Shown: positions 16,428 to 25,829, numbered from the stretch's first letter. The stretch: 64,000 nt of DNA from Bradyrhizobium manausense (GCF_018131105.1 NZ_JAFCJI010000001.1:930001-994000); one strand, 5' to 3'. Numbers and translations are program-made. The notes: generated from the letters alone by a model not told the origin.

Positions 16428-18784
16428 TATTCGGCAACGACGTAGGTATAGAGCCCGATGCGGCCACGCGCATCGACCTCCTTGTAGACACCCTGGATTT
16501 CCACATCGAAACCCGGAAATGTGTTGAAGCAGGTCTCGAACATCTTGAGATAATCCACCATGGGCTTGGCCCGTTCCGTCAGACGCTCACCGGGGACGAT
16601 GGTGGCGATCCCGGGCGGATAGACCACGAAGGGCGTGGTGGCGATACGACCCGCGATCGCCTCGATCGGCAGATAGTCGACGTCGTTCTTGAACAGATAA
16701 CGCGCAGCATCGCGCGGCGACATCGCGATCTCAGGCATGTGCTCAGGCATGAACTGTCGCGCCTGAAGCGCGCTGACGTCGGCCGCGCGGAAGAAGCGGT
16801 GCATCTCGCCGCAGAGGTCGCGCAGCCGCACGCCGGCATAGCGCGTCTGCCGCCGCTGATAAAATTCAGGGATCGCGTCGGCAAGCAGCGCATTGTCATC
16901 GTGCAGCTTCTTGAAGGCGACCAGGCCGGAGATCAGCGTGCCGGCCTTGCTCGCCTCGACCCCGGGCGTGAGCAGGAAGAGCAGGGAGTTGAGGTCGTTC
17001 TTTTCAGGCACGATGCGGTTCTCACGCAAATACTGCGCGACGACAGGCGCAGGGATGCCGTGCTCGGCATATGTGCCGGTGGCGCGGTCGAAGCCGGGGG
17101 TGAGCAGCGTCAGCTTGTTCGGATCGGTCATGGCAAAGTCTTCGGCCATTCTGGGGAAGCCGTGCCAGTTGGTATCGAGCGAAAGCTGCCAGAGCGCGGA
17201 ATTGGTTGCGAGCTCGTCGGTCGACAGCGTCTCCCAGGCGACGTTGTGCGCAGTGCCCGGACGGCTGACATCGGGGATGGCGACGCGATCGGGAACGAAG
17301 GGCTCGAAGAACCAGCGACGATCCGGATTCTGCTCTTTCTCCTCGAACTCCCGGCGCATCGCGCGGATCTTCTTGCGCAGCTCGATACCCAGGCGAATGG
17401 TGTCGTCCCACAGCACTTCGCCGGAGCGGCCCTTCATCATCTGCGCGCCAACATCGAGGGATGCGAACAGCGGGTAGAACGGCGAGGTCGAGGCGTGCTG
17501 CATGAAGCTTTCGTTGAAGCGGCGATGCTCGACCCGGCGCTTCTGGCCGCGGATGTGGCGGTCTTTGATATGAATCTGGGAAGCTTGCGAAAAGCTCGCG
17601 AGCTGCTTGTGCGTCGACTGCGTCGCGATGATGCCCGGCGCTTCCGGAGGAAGGTTGGCGAGCCCCATGGCGAAGCGGCCGGCATAGAGCGGATGAAACT
17701 TCATGAAGCCGGCCCAGGCCTCGTCGAACAGGATGTATTCGCAGAGATGGCCGATGCGCTTCAAGATCATTTCGGCATTGTGGATCGTGCCGTCATAAGT
17801 GCACTGCTCGACCACGGCGACGCGGAATGGGCGCTCCTTGCGCCAGGCGCCATTGTCCGTGACCAAGGGATGATTGCGGATCGCCTCGCGCAGCGCCTGC
17901 TCGTCGAGCAGGTCCCAGCGCATCGGGCCGATCAGGCCCCAGGCATTGCGGATGGTCGGCACATAGACCGGGATGCCGCCGCCGATCATCAGCGCGCCGT
18001 GATGGGCGGCCTTGTGGTTGTTGCGGTCGAACAGCACGAGGTCGCCGTCGGTGACGAGCGCGCCGAGCGCGACCTTGTTCGAGGTCGACGTGCCGTTGAG
18101 GACGAAATAGGTTTTTTCGGCGCCGAAGATCTGTGCGGCTTCCTTCTGCGCCCTCAGGGCGGGTCCTTCATGGGTGAGGAGGTCGCCGAGATCGAGAACG
18201 GAATTGTCGAGGTCGTCGCGGAATACGGATTCGCCGAGATGCTCGACGAAGACCCGGCCGATCGGGCTGCGGTTGTAGAATACGCCGCCATTGTGGCCCG
18301 GGCAGGTCCAAAGCTGGTTGCCTTCCTCGGCATAGTCCACCAGCGCGCCGAAGAACGGCGTCTTGAGCGTCTCGGCATATTGCTTCAGCCGGCTGATCAG
18401 ATTCTTGGCGATGAAGGTCGGGGTTTCCTCGGAGAGGAAGACATACCCGTCGATGAAGTCGAGCACTTCGACCGGCAGATCCTCGAAGCGCTTGCGGCGA
18501 ATCAGCAGGATGATCGGGAAGTCGAGGCCGCGGCGCCGCATCAGATTGATCAACGCCGAGGTCTTGCCCTCGAGACCCTTCTTGCCCCAGTCCACCACCA
18601 TGCAGCCGATGGCGGCATCGGTCTGCACCGCGATCTCGGCATCTTCCAGCTTGCGGGCGCGGACCACCTCGAAGCCGGAGCGCTGGATTTCCTCGATGAT
18701 CTGGTTGAAGCGGACACCTTCGAGGTCGTCGGCGTCGAAGACGGGTGCTGCGAACAGGAAGTTGAAGCGCTTGAAATAGTCCAT
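16427..18784 (-). CDS. Orn/Lys/Arg decarboxylase (fold-type I, PLP-dependent)
   Basis: A 785-residue group III amino-acid decarboxylase, long form as in AdiA/CadA/SpeC. The N-terminal receiver-like wing domain spans about residues 1-130. The PLP domain follows, with the Schiff-base lysine Lys393 in ATQSTHKQLASFSQ, and a C-terminal domain of about 150 residues closes the protein. The ATG ending at 18784 starts MDYFKRFNFLFAAPVF; an open extension to 18826 runs through a hairpin and is not protein-like. It lies downstream of the Lrp gene on the same strand. Whether it uses arginine, lysine or ornithine cannot be told from what I see; a role in acid resistance or polyamine synthesis is likely. 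Confidence 0.9.
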   Translation of the reverse strand: MDYFKRFNFLFAAPVFDADDLEGVRFNQIIEEIQRSGFEVVRARKLEDAEIAVQTDAAIGCMVVDWGKKGLEGKTSALINLMRRRGLDFPIILLIRRKRFEDLPVEVLDFIDGYVFLSEETPTFIAKNLISRLKQYAETLKTPFFGALVDYAEEGNQLWTCPGHNGGVFYNRSPIGRVFVEHLGESVFRDDLDNSVLDLGDLLTHEGPALRAQKEAAQIFGAEKTYFVLNGTSTSNKVALGALVTDGDLVLFDRNNHKAAHHGALMIGGGIPVYVPTIRNAWGLIGPMRWDLLDEQALREAIRNHPLVTDNGAWRKERPFRVAVVEQCTYDGTIHNAEMILKRIGHLCEYILFDEAWAGFMKFHPLYAGRFAMGLANLPPEAPGIIATQSTHKQLASFSQASQIHIKDRHIRGQKRRVEHRRFNESFMQHASTSPFYPLFASLDVGAQMMKGRSGEVLWDDTIRLGIELRKKIRAMRREFEEKEQNPDRRWFFEPFVPDRVAIPDVSRPGTAHNVAWETLSTDELATNSALWQLSLDTNWHGFPRMAEDFAMTDPNKLTLLTPGFDRATGTYAEHGIPAPVVAQYLRENRIVPEKNDLNSLLFLLTPGVEASKAGTLISGLVAFKKLHDDNALLADAIPEFYQRRQTRYAGVRLRDLCGEMHRFFRAADVSALQARQFMPEHMPEIAMSPRDAARYLFKNDVDYLPIEAIAGRIATTPFVVYPPGIATIVPGERLTERAKPMVDYLKMFETCFNTFPGFDVEIQGVYKEVDARGRIGLYTYVVAE

Positions 18785-18796
18785 GGCGTGTCCCGG

Positions 18797-18826
18797 ATGT
18801 GCAGAGACGGACAGGTCTCTGCACAT
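18797..18826 (-). promoter_or_regulatory. Leader hairpin before the amino-acid decarboxylase
   Basis: ATGTGCAGAGAC and GTCTCTGCACAT form a perfect 12-bp stem around loop GGACAG (plus-strand view), ending 12 nt before the start codon. No T-tract follows, so it is less likely a terminator of the upstream lrp gene than an RNA control element or an operator. Confidence 0.5.
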
Positions 18827-18882
18827 TCGATGACAGTTCTATGACGGTGACGCAGCGTCGCCTGCGGCGGGGATGCGAACGA

Positions 18883-19440
18883 CTATCGCTTCGTCTCGCC
18901 GAATACCACCGTCGGTACCGCGCGGTTGACGACCTCGCGCAGTGCGAAGCTTGATTGCACCCGCGCGACGCGCGGCAGGCGCGAGAGCTCGGTGCGGTGG
19001 ATACGCTCGAAATCCTGGATGTCGCGGGCGAGCACGATCAGGATATAGTCGTCGGTGCCCGACATCAGGAAGCAGCGAACGACGGAAGGACACTTCACCA
19101 CTTCCGCCTCGAATGCCTTGAGGGCTTCGTCGCTCTGGCTCTCCAGCGCAATGCGCACCAGCACCGTCGTGGTGAGGCCGAACTGCGCCAGATCCAGTGA
19201 GGCCTGATAGGCCTGGATGTAGCCATCGTCCTCCAGCGTCTTCTGCCGCCGCGCCAGCGCGGTACTGGAGAGACCGACCTTGTTGGCCAGCTCGGTATGG
19301 CTGGCGCGCGCATTGGTCGTGAGTTCCGCGAGAATGGCGAGATCTTTCCGGTCGAGGGCCAAGGTTTCGTTTCCAGCGTGAAAGGGCACTTCCGCGACCG
19401 AAACCGGCGCGGAGACGCCAAAGCTAGCGGATATTTGCAC
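18883..19440 (-). CDS. Lrp/AsnC-family regulator, likely of alanine dehydrogenase
   Basis: A 185-residue regulator with helix-turn-helix (ASHTELANKVGLSSTALARR) and a C-terminal RAM/AsnC ligand domain (about residues 95-170, with FLMSGTDDYILIVLARDIQD). It is 20-30 residues longer than usual, so the true start may lie inside the predicted N-terminus, for example near LALDRKDLAIL. That would also widen the very short (55-nt) gap to the divergent ald gene and leave room for a promoter. Lrp-type regulators adjacent to and divergent from ald are common activators of it, responding to alanine. The gene downstream is an amino-acid decarboxylase that could also be a target. Confidence 0.87.
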   Translation of the reverse strand: MQISASFGVSAPVSVAEVPFHAGNETLALDRKDLAILAELTTNARASHTELANKVGLSSTALARRQKTLEDDGYIQAYQASLDLAQFGLTTTVLVRIALESQSDEALKAFEAEVVKCPSVVRCFLMSGTDDYILIVLARDIQDFERIHRTELSRLPRVARVQSSFALREVVNRAVPTVVFGETKR

Positions 19441-19495
19441 GAAACCAAACCGGCCGCGTCGGTAGCATCTCCTGGTGAATCAAAAGGAGACGAGA

Positions 19496-20611
19496 ATGCG
19501 TGTCGGTGTGCCCAAGGAGATCAAGGTGCAGGAATATCGCGTCGGGCTCACCCCGGGCGCCGTCCGTGAATATGTCGCAGCCGGGCACCAGGTGACGGTG
19601 GAGACCGGCGCGGGCCGCGGCATCGGCGCGTCCGACGAGGTGTATCAGCGGGCAGGGGCCTCCATCGCCGCGAGTGCGCGCGACATCTTCGCCAAGTCCG
19701 ACATGATCGTGAAGGTGAAGGAGCCGCAGAAGAGCGAATGGGCCCAGCTCCGCGAAAACCAGATACTGTTCACTTACCTCCATCTCGCGCCGGATCCCGA
19801 TCAGGCGAAGGGCCTGCTGGCCTCCGGCTGCACTGCGATCGCCTATGAAACCGTCACCGACGCGGCCGGTCACCTCCCCCTGCTTGCGCCGATGAGCGAA
19901 GTCGCCGGCCGCCTCGCCATCGAGGCCGCCGGCGCCGCGCTCAGGCGCACCACCGGCGGTCGTGGTCTGCTGCTAGGCGGCGTACCCGGCGTGCAGCCGG
20001 CGCGGGTCGTCGTGCTCGGCGGCGGCGTGGTGGGGACGCAGGCCGCACGCATGGCTGCGGGCCTTGGCGCCGAGGTCACCGTAATTGACCGCTCAATTCC
20101 GCGCTTGCGCGAGCTTGATGATCTCTTCGCCGGACGAGTTCGCACGCGCTTCTCCACGATCGAGTCCGTCGAAGACGAGGTGTTCGCCGCTGACGTCGTG
20201 ATCGGCGCGGTGCTGGTGCCCGGCGCGAGCGCGCCAAAGCTCGTCACGCGCGCGATGCTGACATCGATGCGGCCGGGCGCCGTGCTGGTCGATGTCGCGA
20301 TCGACCAGGGCGGCTGTTTCGAGACCTCGCATGCCACCACGCACGCGGAGCCGACTTATGAAGTCGACGGGGTGGTGCACTATTGCGTCGCCAACATGCC
20401 CGGCGCGGTGCCGGTGACGTCGAGCCAGGCGCTGAATAATGCGACGTTGCCGTTCGGCCTGATGCTCGCGAGCAAGGGCTTTGCCGCAGTGCTGGAAAAT
20501 CCGCACCTGCGCAACGGGCTGAACGTCCATCGCGGCCGTATCACCAACAAGGCGGTGGCTGAGAGCCTCGGGCTGGAGTTTGCGCCCGTTGGGAGTGGGC
20601 TGGCGGCATGA
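19496..20611 (+). CDS. ald: Alanine dehydrogenase
   Basis: A 371-residue NAD-dependent enzyme interconverting L-alanine and pyruvate plus ammonia. The start [20 protein letters not shown] is diagnostic. The catalytic residues are Lys75 (KVKEP) and His96 (FTYLHLAPD). The NAD motif is [32 protein letters not shown] directly precedes the ATG at 19496, which decides the start over a GTG 21 nt upstream. It diverges from an Lrp regulator and is followed by a large inverted repeat at 20621. In rhizobia AldA is linked to alanine catabolism. Confidence 0.95.
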   Translation: MRVGVPKEIKVQEYRVGLTPGAVREYVAAGHQVTVETGAGRGIGASDEVYQRAGASIAASARDIFAKSDMIVKVKEPQKSEWAQLRENQILFTYLHLAPDPDQAKGLLASGCTAIAYETVTDAAGHLPLLAPMSEVAGRLAIEAAGAALRRTTGGRGLLLGGVPGVQPARVVVLGGGVVGTQAARMAAGLGAEVTVIDRSIPRLRELDDLFAGRVRTRFSTIESVEDEVFAADVVIGAVLVPGASAPKLVTRAMLTSMRPGAVLVDVAIDQGGCFETSHATTHAEPTYEVDGVVHYCVANMPGAVPVTSSQALNNATLPFGLMLASKGFAAVLENPHLRNGLNVHRGRITNKAVAESLGLEFAPVGSGLAA

Positions 20612-20620
20612 TAGGGCCGT

Positions 20621-20694
20621 CATTGCGAGCGTAGCGAAGCAATCCAGAATCCCTCCGCGGAAAGACTCTGGATTGCTTCGCTCCGCTCGCAATG
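20621..20694. repeat. Long inverted repeat between convergent genes
   Basis: Two 28-bp arms (20621-20648 and 20667-20694) pair with one mismatch around an 18-nt loop. The arm begins CATTGCGAGCGTAGCGAAGC. I recall this CATTGCGAGC...GCAATCC palindrome as a dispersed repeat in Bradyrhizobiaceae; only one copy lies in this window. It may end transcription of ald and of the convergent monooxygenase. Confidence 0.8.
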
Positions 20695-20709
20695 GCGATG
20701 TCGTGAGAC

Positions 20710-22620
20710 CTACGCCTTCGTCAGCCTGTACTGCCGCATGTCCGGGTCATGCGTCATGCGCCAATAGTCCACGAACCGCCACGGCATCGCCGAAAACACG
20801 CGGCCGCTCGAGTTGCGGTAGTAGGTGCTCATGCCCGGATGGGTCCAGATCATGGCCTCGTGCTCGGCATCGACCCTGCGGACGTAGTCGTCGAGCACGT
20901 CCGGGCGGACGTCGATGGCGGAGACGTCGTGCTCGATCATGCTGGCGAGGCAGGCAGAGATGTAGCGGCTCTGGCATTCCGACTGGAAGATGACGCTGCC
21001 GCCATGCGCCGGGCCGGAGTTCGGGCCGAGCATGCAGAAGAAGTTCGGGAAGTCCGGAATGGTGAGGCCGAGGAATGCAGTTGGATTGTCGTTGGCCCAG
21101 GCCTCGCGCAAATTCTTGCCGTCGCGGCCACTGATGTTGAGACGTGCCGCCATCTCCGTGACCTTGAAGCCGGTTGCGACGACGATAATGTCGGCGGGGC
21201 GGTGCTTGCCGTCGGCGGTGACGACGCCGCTTTCGTCGAAATGGTCGATCGCGTCGGTGACGAGTTCGACATTGTCCCGCGTCAATGTCCTGAACCACTT
21301 GTTGTCGAGCAGGATGCGCTTGCCGTACGGTGGATAGGTCGGAACGCATTTTGCGATCAGGTCGGGCCGGTCCTTCAACTCGGTGAGAATGAAGTCGGTC
21401 AGCTCCTGGCGATGCCGATCATTGCCCTTGTTGACGGCGCGATCCGGATGCGGCCAGGCTGGATCCTTGCGCAGGAACGGCAGCAGCCCGTCGCCATAGC
21501 GCCAGAACATGTTGAAGCGATACCACTGCACATAAAACGGCAGATGTGCGAGCAGCCAGCGTGCGCCTTCGGTGATGGGATCGGCATAGCCGTTCACCGG
21601 CCGCGCCCATTGCGCGCTGCGCTGGTAGACCGTGACCGAGGCAACGCGGCCGGCGATCGTCGGGACCAGCTGCATCGATGTCGCGCCGGTGCCGATCACG
21701 GCGACATGTTTGCCGTCGAGCTCGATGGTATCAGACCACAGCGCTGAGTGCAGGATTGTGCCTTTGAACTGCTCTTCGCCCTTGAAATGCGCGCGCGAGG
21801 GATCGTTGAGCTGGCCGATAGCTGAGACGAGCGCGGTGGATTCAAAGGTCTCTTCGCCGTTGCTGGTCTTCAGCGTCGAGATCCAGCGCCGCCTTTCTTC
21901 ATCCCAGCGCGACGAGGTCAGCTCGGTGTTGACGCGCAGATGCTTTCGGATGCCGTATTCGTCGGCGACCTTCAGGAGATAGCCGAGCAGTTCCTCGCGC
22001 TGGCAGAAGTAGCGCGTCCAGGGGTTGCCCGAGCCGAACGAGTAGGAATAGGAATGGTTCGGGGTATCGACTCCGCAGCCGGGATAACGGTTGATCCACC
22101 AGGTGCCGCCCAGCTCGGCGTTCTTCTCGACGATGGTGTAGGGGATGCCGAGGTGGCCGAGCGCGACACCGAGCGCGATAGCGCAGACACCGGCGCCGAC
22201 GATAAGCACATGCTGTTCGGCGAGCTTCTCGTCCGGGGGACGTTTGGTCCATCGCGCCTCGCGGGAGACAAAGCCCATCTCCTCGCGCATCAGCGGCGCA
22301 TATTCCGGCGCGACGTTCTCGCCGAGGCAGGCCCGCATCATCTTGAGGAGCAGTTCTTCGCCGGGATCGGTGATCACGGGTGTCGGCGCGCCATCGGCAA
22401 ACAGCTTGACCGCGGCGGCGCGGATCTCGTCCTGGATCTCGCGGGGCACGCCGGCTTCCGGATCCGGGATCAATCGGATGTCGCGCTTGGGCAAATAGGG
22501 CGGTTCGAGCCAGCGCGTATCGCCCGTCATGTGCACCAGCACCATTAACAGGCAGCGGATGTCGGCTTCCGCGATGGCCGAGGCGAGGTCGAGTGGCTTG
22601 CGGGGAGATTCGATGTTCAT
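20710..22620 (-). CDS. Baeyer-Villiger type flavin monooxygenase (4-hydroxyacetophenone monooxygenase-like)
   Basis: A 636-residue FAD/NADPH monooxygenase. The first Rossmann motif is at about residues 139-146 (LIVGAGVCAIALG), followed by GGTWWINRYPGCGVDTPNH, typical of Baeyer-Villiger enzymes. The fingerprint F-x-G-x3-H-x3-W is present at Phe285-Trp295 (FKGTILHSALW), with Ser instead of Pro/Asp after the Trp. A second Rossmann motif is GTGATSMQLVP (about 310-320). The roughly 135-residue N-terminal extension matches 4-hydroxyacetophenone monooxygenase more than cyclohexanone monooxygenase. The ATG ending at 22620 begins MNIESPRKPLDL. It is a single gene, so the ketone substrate is unknown. 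Confidence 0.87.
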   Translation of the reverse strand: MNIESPRKPLDLASAIAEADIRCLLMVLVHMTGDTRWLEPPYLPKRDIRLIPDPEAGVPREIQDEIRAAAVKLFADGAPTPVITDPGEELLLKMMRACLGENVAPEYAPLMREEMGFVSREARWTKRPPDEKLAEQHVLIVGAGVCAIALGVALGHLGIPYTIVEKNAELGGTWWINRYPGCGVDTPNHSYSYSFGSGNPWTRYFCQREELLGYLLKVADEYGIRKHLRVNTELTSSRWDEERRRWISTLKTSNGEETFESTALVSAIGQLNDPSRAHFKGEEQFKGTILHSALWSDTIELDGKHVAVIGTGATSMQLVPTIAGRVASVTVYQRSAQWARPVNGYADPITEGARWLLAHLPFYVQWYRFNMFWRYGDGLLPFLRKDPAWPHPDRAVNKGNDRHRQELTDFILTELKDRPDLIAKCVPTYPPYGKRILLDNKWFRTLTRDNVELVTDAIDHFDESGVVTADGKHRPADIIVVATGFKVTEMAARLNISGRDGKNLREAWANDNPTAFLGLTIPDFPNFFCMLGPNSGPAHGGSVIFQSECQSRYISACLASMIEHDVSAIDVRPDVLDDYVRRVDAEHEAMIWTHPGMSTYYRNSSGRVFSAMPWRFVDYWRMTHDPDMRQYRLTKA

Positions 22621-22880
22621 CGTCTTCTTCTGATCTCCGGCGATCCGGCAACGGACCTGCGGGCGACGGGCACGGTAGTCGACACCGATGGAATCGTCCA
22701 TGCGGCCACCCCCGGCGCCGGCCCTCCGGTGCCCAAATAGGGCAGAAGAAGAAAACTATTGTCGGAGGATAATCTGGCGGAAGGAGTTTCCCCGCGACGG
22801 GGCAAAAAAGCCAATCGCTTCCATTGCCGTCTGGGGCCGAAACGACGACATTTCACCCAGAAATTGATGGATTGACGGCC

Positions 22881-23099
22881 ATGGAACGCACTGGATTTGA
22901 GCCTTTCGGCGAGCAACTGGTGTCCACAACGGACACCCAGCCGCGGTCGCGTGCGTCAAAGATGCTGCTGCGGGCCGGCACCGGCCTGTTCTGGTCGCTG
23001 GTTGCCGCCATCGTTCTGGCGCGCGCCGCGTTCTTCGAGCCGGGCGTCTATGACAGCTTCAGCCACGTGGCCTCGATCGCCAAGAATCTGTTCTTCTAG
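22881..23099 (+). CDS. Small single-span membrane protein, unknown
   Basis: A 72-residue protein beginning MERTGFEPFGEQLVSTTDTQ. The hydrophobic stretch AGTGLFWSLVAAIVLARAAFF would span the membrane once, and the short C-terminus contains FEPGVYDSFSHVASIAKN. The ATG at 22881 is chosen over an open extension to 22824. There is no recognisable family. It is an isolated gene: the divergent monooxygenase starts 260 nt away, and the transporter gene follows after 130 nt. Confidence 0.6.
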   Translation: MERTGFEPFGEQLVSTTDTQPRSRASKMLLRAGTGLFWSLVAAIVLARAAFFEPGVYDSFSHVASIAKNLFF

Positions 23100-23203
23100 A
23101 ACCGACCTGCTGTCCTGCGCTTGATTATTCCGGGCTGAGGATAGAACTTCCCTCGGCCCTGATATGCCGAAAACTTATTCCCCAACCCGCGCGCCGTGCG
23201 TAT

Positions 23204-23229
23204 AAATCTTTCTCCTCTGGGAGAGATTT
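23204..23229 (+). promoter_or_regulatory. Hairpin covering the ribosome-binding site of the YeiH-type gene
   Basis: AAATC-TT-TCTCC pairs with GGAGA-GATTT (loop TCTG, TT bulge), immediately before the GTG at 23230. The GGGAGAG Shine-Dalgarno sequence is inside the stem. TATAAAT (23201-23207) could be a -10 element, in which case the hairpin would lie at or just after the transcript start. Confidence 0.35.
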
Positions 23230-24288
23230 GTGTCGCAGAATCAAGCATCCAGTCCGGCCGACGACAAGCCGACCACTGCCTTTAGCCGCATCGTTGCGCT
23301 GATTCCCGGCATCCTCCTGTGCATCGCGGTCGCTGGCGTCTCAGCCCTGCTGGAACGGGCCGAACTCGGCGTGTTCGAGCATCCCTATGTCGAAGCGCTG
23401 GTTATGGCGATCCTGCTGGGGATGGCCCTGCGCAGCTTCTGGAAGCCGGCATCCCGCTGGCAGGCCGGCATCGCCTTCAGCGCCAAGCAGCTGCTCGAAG
23501 TCGCCGTCATGCTGCTGGGGGCCTCGATCAGCTTTGCCGCCATCGCCGCCTCCGGAATTGCGCTTCTGGCATCGATCGCCGCGATCGTCGTGATCGCGCT
23601 CTGTATCTCCTTTGGCCTCAGCCGGATGCTTGGCCTGTCGACGCGGCTGTCCATCCTGATTGCCTGCGGCAACTCCATCTGCGGCAATTCCGCCATCGCG
23701 GCGGTGGCACCCATCATCGGCGCCAACAGCGACGAAATCGCGTCCTCGATCTCCTTCACCGCGATCCTTGGCGTGATGATGGTGCTGGGCCTGCCGCTTC
23801 TGATCCCGCTGTTGCAACTCTCCGCCACGCAATACGGCATCCTCGCGGGCCTGACTGTCTATGCCGTGCCGCAGGTGCTCGCGGCCACGGTGCCGGCGGG
23901 CCTGATCTCCACGCAGATCGGCACGCTGGTCAAGCTGATGCGTGTGCTGATGCTCGGCCCCGTGGTCGTCGGCCTCTCGCTGGTTGCCTCGCGCTGGCAG
24001 ACCGGCGCCAAGAAAGCCAATGTCGGTTTCTTCCGCCTCGTCCCCTGGTTCATCCTCGGTTTCCTCGCGCTCGCGACCTTGCGGTCGCTCGAGATCGTGC
24101 CGGGCACCGTGGTTGGCCCGGTGACGAAGATCACGAGCTTCCTGACGGTGGTTTCGATGGCGGCGCTGGGCCTGGGCGTCGACGTGCGCGTGCTGGCCAA
24201 CGTCGGGGGCAGGGTGACGGCGGCGGTGACGCTGTCGCTGCTGCTGCTGCTCGGCATCAGCATCACGCTGGTGCACTGGTTCAAGTAA
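23230..24288 (+). CDS. YeiH-family membrane transporter (putative sulfate exporter family, UPF0324)
   Basis: A 352-residue, very hydrophobic inner-membrane protein with about 10 transmembrane segments. Typical family elements are AMLLGMALRSF-like (here VMAILLGMALRSFW), ISFGLSRMLGLSTRLSILIA with CGNSICGNSAIAAVAPII, and YAVPQVLAATVPAG. The start is GTG at 23230 with GGGAGAG upstream. The family is annotated as sulfate/sulfonate exporter, but the true substrate is poorly established. No sulfur metabolism gene is adjacent and it appears monocistronic. Confidence 0.87.
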   Translation: MSQNQASSPADDKPTTAFSRIVALIPGILLCIAVAGVSALLERAELGVFEHPYVEALVMAILLGMALRSFWKPASRWQAGIAFSAKQLLEVAVMLLGASISFAAIAASGIALLASIAAIVVIALCISFGLSRMLGLSTRLSILIACGNSICGNSAIAAVAPIIGANSDEIASSISFTAILGVMMVLGLPLLIPLLQLSATQYGILAGLTVYAVPQVLAATVPAGLISTQIGTLVKLMRVLMLGPVVVGLSLVASRWQTGAKKANVGFFRLVPWFILGFLALATLRSLEIVPGTVVGPVTKITSFLTVVSMAALGLGVDVRVLANVGGRVTAAVTLSLLLLLGISITLVHWFK

Positions 24289-24412
24289 TCGCGCGCATGA
24301 ATTGCGGCGCACTGCCGCTCTGGACTTCCCCTGCCAGACCGCTATTGGTTTTTGCCAATGTGGTTGGCCGCGAGCAAGCACGACCGATCCGAGAACAAGC
24401 GAGGACGCCGCC

Positions 24413-25585
24413 ATGACGACACTGACCGTGAAAGACCTTCTCCCCGAGGATGGCACGAAGGGAACGCTGGTCGGCCGCGTCTGGCTGCCGCAGGCGAACG
24501 GTCCGGCCGTGGTCGCTGTGCGTGGCGACGGCGTCTTTGACGTCACCGCAAAGTTTCCGACCGTCAGCGCCCTTTGCGACGAGGACAACCCGGCCAAGGC
24601 GCTTGGCACAACCAAGGGCGAGCGTATCGGCGATCTCGAAGCGATCGTCGCCAACACGGCGCCTGATGGGCGCGATACGAAAAAACCCTGGCTGCTCGCG
24701 CCCGTCGATCTCCAGACTCTGAAGGCCGCGGGTGTCACCTTCGCGATCTCGATGCTGGAACGCGTGATCGAGGAGCGGGCCAAGGGCAATCCGGCTTCGG
24801 CCGAAGCGATCCGCAAGGAAGTGACGCGGCTGATCGGCGACGATCTGTCAAAGCTCAAGCCGGGCTCGGACCAGGCGATGCATCTGAAGCAGGTGCTGAT
24901 CGACCAAAACGCCTGGAGCCAGTATCTCGAAGTCGGCATCGGCCCCGATGCCGAGGTCTTCACCAAGGCGCCGACCCTGTCCTCGGTCGGCACCGGCATG
25001 GATGCCGGGCTGCATCCGAAATCGACCTGGAACAATCCTGAGCCTGAGCTGGTGCTGTTCGTCTCCAGCCGTGGCAAAATCGTCGGCGGCGCGCTCGGCA
25101 ACGACGTGAACCTGCGCGACTTCGAGGGGCGTTCGGCGCTGCTGCTATCGAAGGCCAAGGACAACAATGCGTCGTGCTCGATCGGTCCGCTGCTGCGCCT
25201 GTTCGATGATAGTTTCACGCTCGACGATGCACGCAAGCTCGACATCAGCCTGAACGTGAAGGGCACGGATGGCTTCGTGCTCGACGGCCATTCCTCGATC
25301 AGCATGATCAGCCGCGATCCGACCGATCTTGTCGCACAGACCATCGGCAAGGTGCATCAATATCCTGATGGTTTCGTGCTGTTCCTCGGTACGATGTTCG
25401 CGCCGGTCAAGGATCGCGATGCGCCGGGGCAGGGCTTCACCCACAAGCGCGACGACATCGTTACTATCGCCGCGCCTCAACTCGGCAAGCTCGTCAACCG
25501 GATGCGCACCAGCGATGAGTGCGAACCCTGGACGTTTGGCTTCAGTGCGCTGATGAAGAACCTCGCGCAGCGGAAGCTGATCTAG
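24413..25585 (+). CDS. Fumarylacetoacetate-hydrolase family protein, probable 2-keto-3-deoxypentonate dehydratase
   Basis: A 390-residue protein with the FAH fold at its C-terminal half. Probable Mg ligands are the acids in NNPEPELVLFV and GNDVNLRDFEG, and DDARKLDISLNV is also typical. The N-terminus MTTLTVKDLLPEDGTKGTLV and the length resemble XylX-type enzymes, which dehydrate 2-keto-3-deoxy-pentonate to alpha-ketoglutarate semialdehyde in oxidative pentose pathways. The ATG at 24413 is the best start. It lies 390 nt before the arabinose-type transport and oxidation operon, which supports that step, although it is a separate unit with a dispersed repeat between. A short ATTGG-N6-CCAAT repeat lies upstream at 24344-24359. 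Confidence 0.8.
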   Translation: MTTLTVKDLLPEDGTKGTLVGRVWLPQANGPAVVAVRGDGVFDVTAKFPTVSALCDEDNPAKALGTTKGERIGDLEAIVANTAPDGRDTKKPWLLAPVDLQTLKAAGVTFAISMLERVIEERAKGNPASAEAIRKEVTRLIGDDLSKLKPGSDQAMHLKQVLIDQNAWSQYLEVGIGPDAEVFTKAPTLSSVGTGMDAGLHPKSTWNNPEPELVLFVSSRGKIVGGALGNDVNLRDFEGRSALLLSKAKDNNASCSIGPLLRLFDDSFTLDDARKLDISLNVKGTDGFVLDGHSSISMISRDPTDLVAQTIGKVHQYPDGFVLFLGTMFAPVKDRDAPGQGFTHKRDDIVTIAAPQLGKLVNRMRTSDECEPWTFGFSALMKNLAQRKLI

Positions 25586-25639
25586 CTTCTTCGCCTCTCC
25601 GCCGCTCGTGCAGCGGGTCGCACGCGCAAGTTTCTATGA

Positions 25640-25730
25640 TCGTCATGCCCGGGCTTGCCCCGGGCATCCACGTTCTTGGGCGCGCGAAGTCAGGCGTGGA
25701 TGGCCGGGACAACTAGACCGGCCATGACGA
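25640..25730. repeat. Dispersed composite palindrome (GTCATGCCCGGGC type), copy 1
   Basis: Left part 25640-25672 and right part 25695-25730 are inverted copies of each other with mismatches. Each half is itself palindromic (CATGCCCGGGC / GCCCCGGGCAT and GGATGGCCGGG / CCGGCCATGACG). The same layout occurs at 40214-40298. Region 25586-25755 holds only this element. Confidence 0.8.
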
Positions 25731-25829
25731 CAAGAGGCCGCGCTGCCTCACAAATTTTCCTTCATCTATAAATTGTATTTGTAGAATTAATCGTGCTTGG
25801 CGTGCCGTTCGCACGCCGTACCTGCGAGC

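Noticed and set aside
15995..18844. 949-aa open frame on the plus strand across the GNAT and decarboxylase genes
   Set aside because: It lies wholly antisense to two genes with strong family motifs. Its composition (rich in Arg, Ala, Asp, His, Gly) is what the opposite strand of GC-rich genes gives, and no domain or ribosome-binding site is seen.
20621..20694. Possible insertion-sequence end
   Set aside because: The arms pair as a single hairpin, and no transposase or target-site duplication is near; it is a dispersed palindrome instead.
23341..25350. 669-aa open frame on the minus strand
   Set aside because: It is antisense to the YeiH-type and FAH-family genes and is low-complexity, rich in Arg, Gln and His; it shows no motif.
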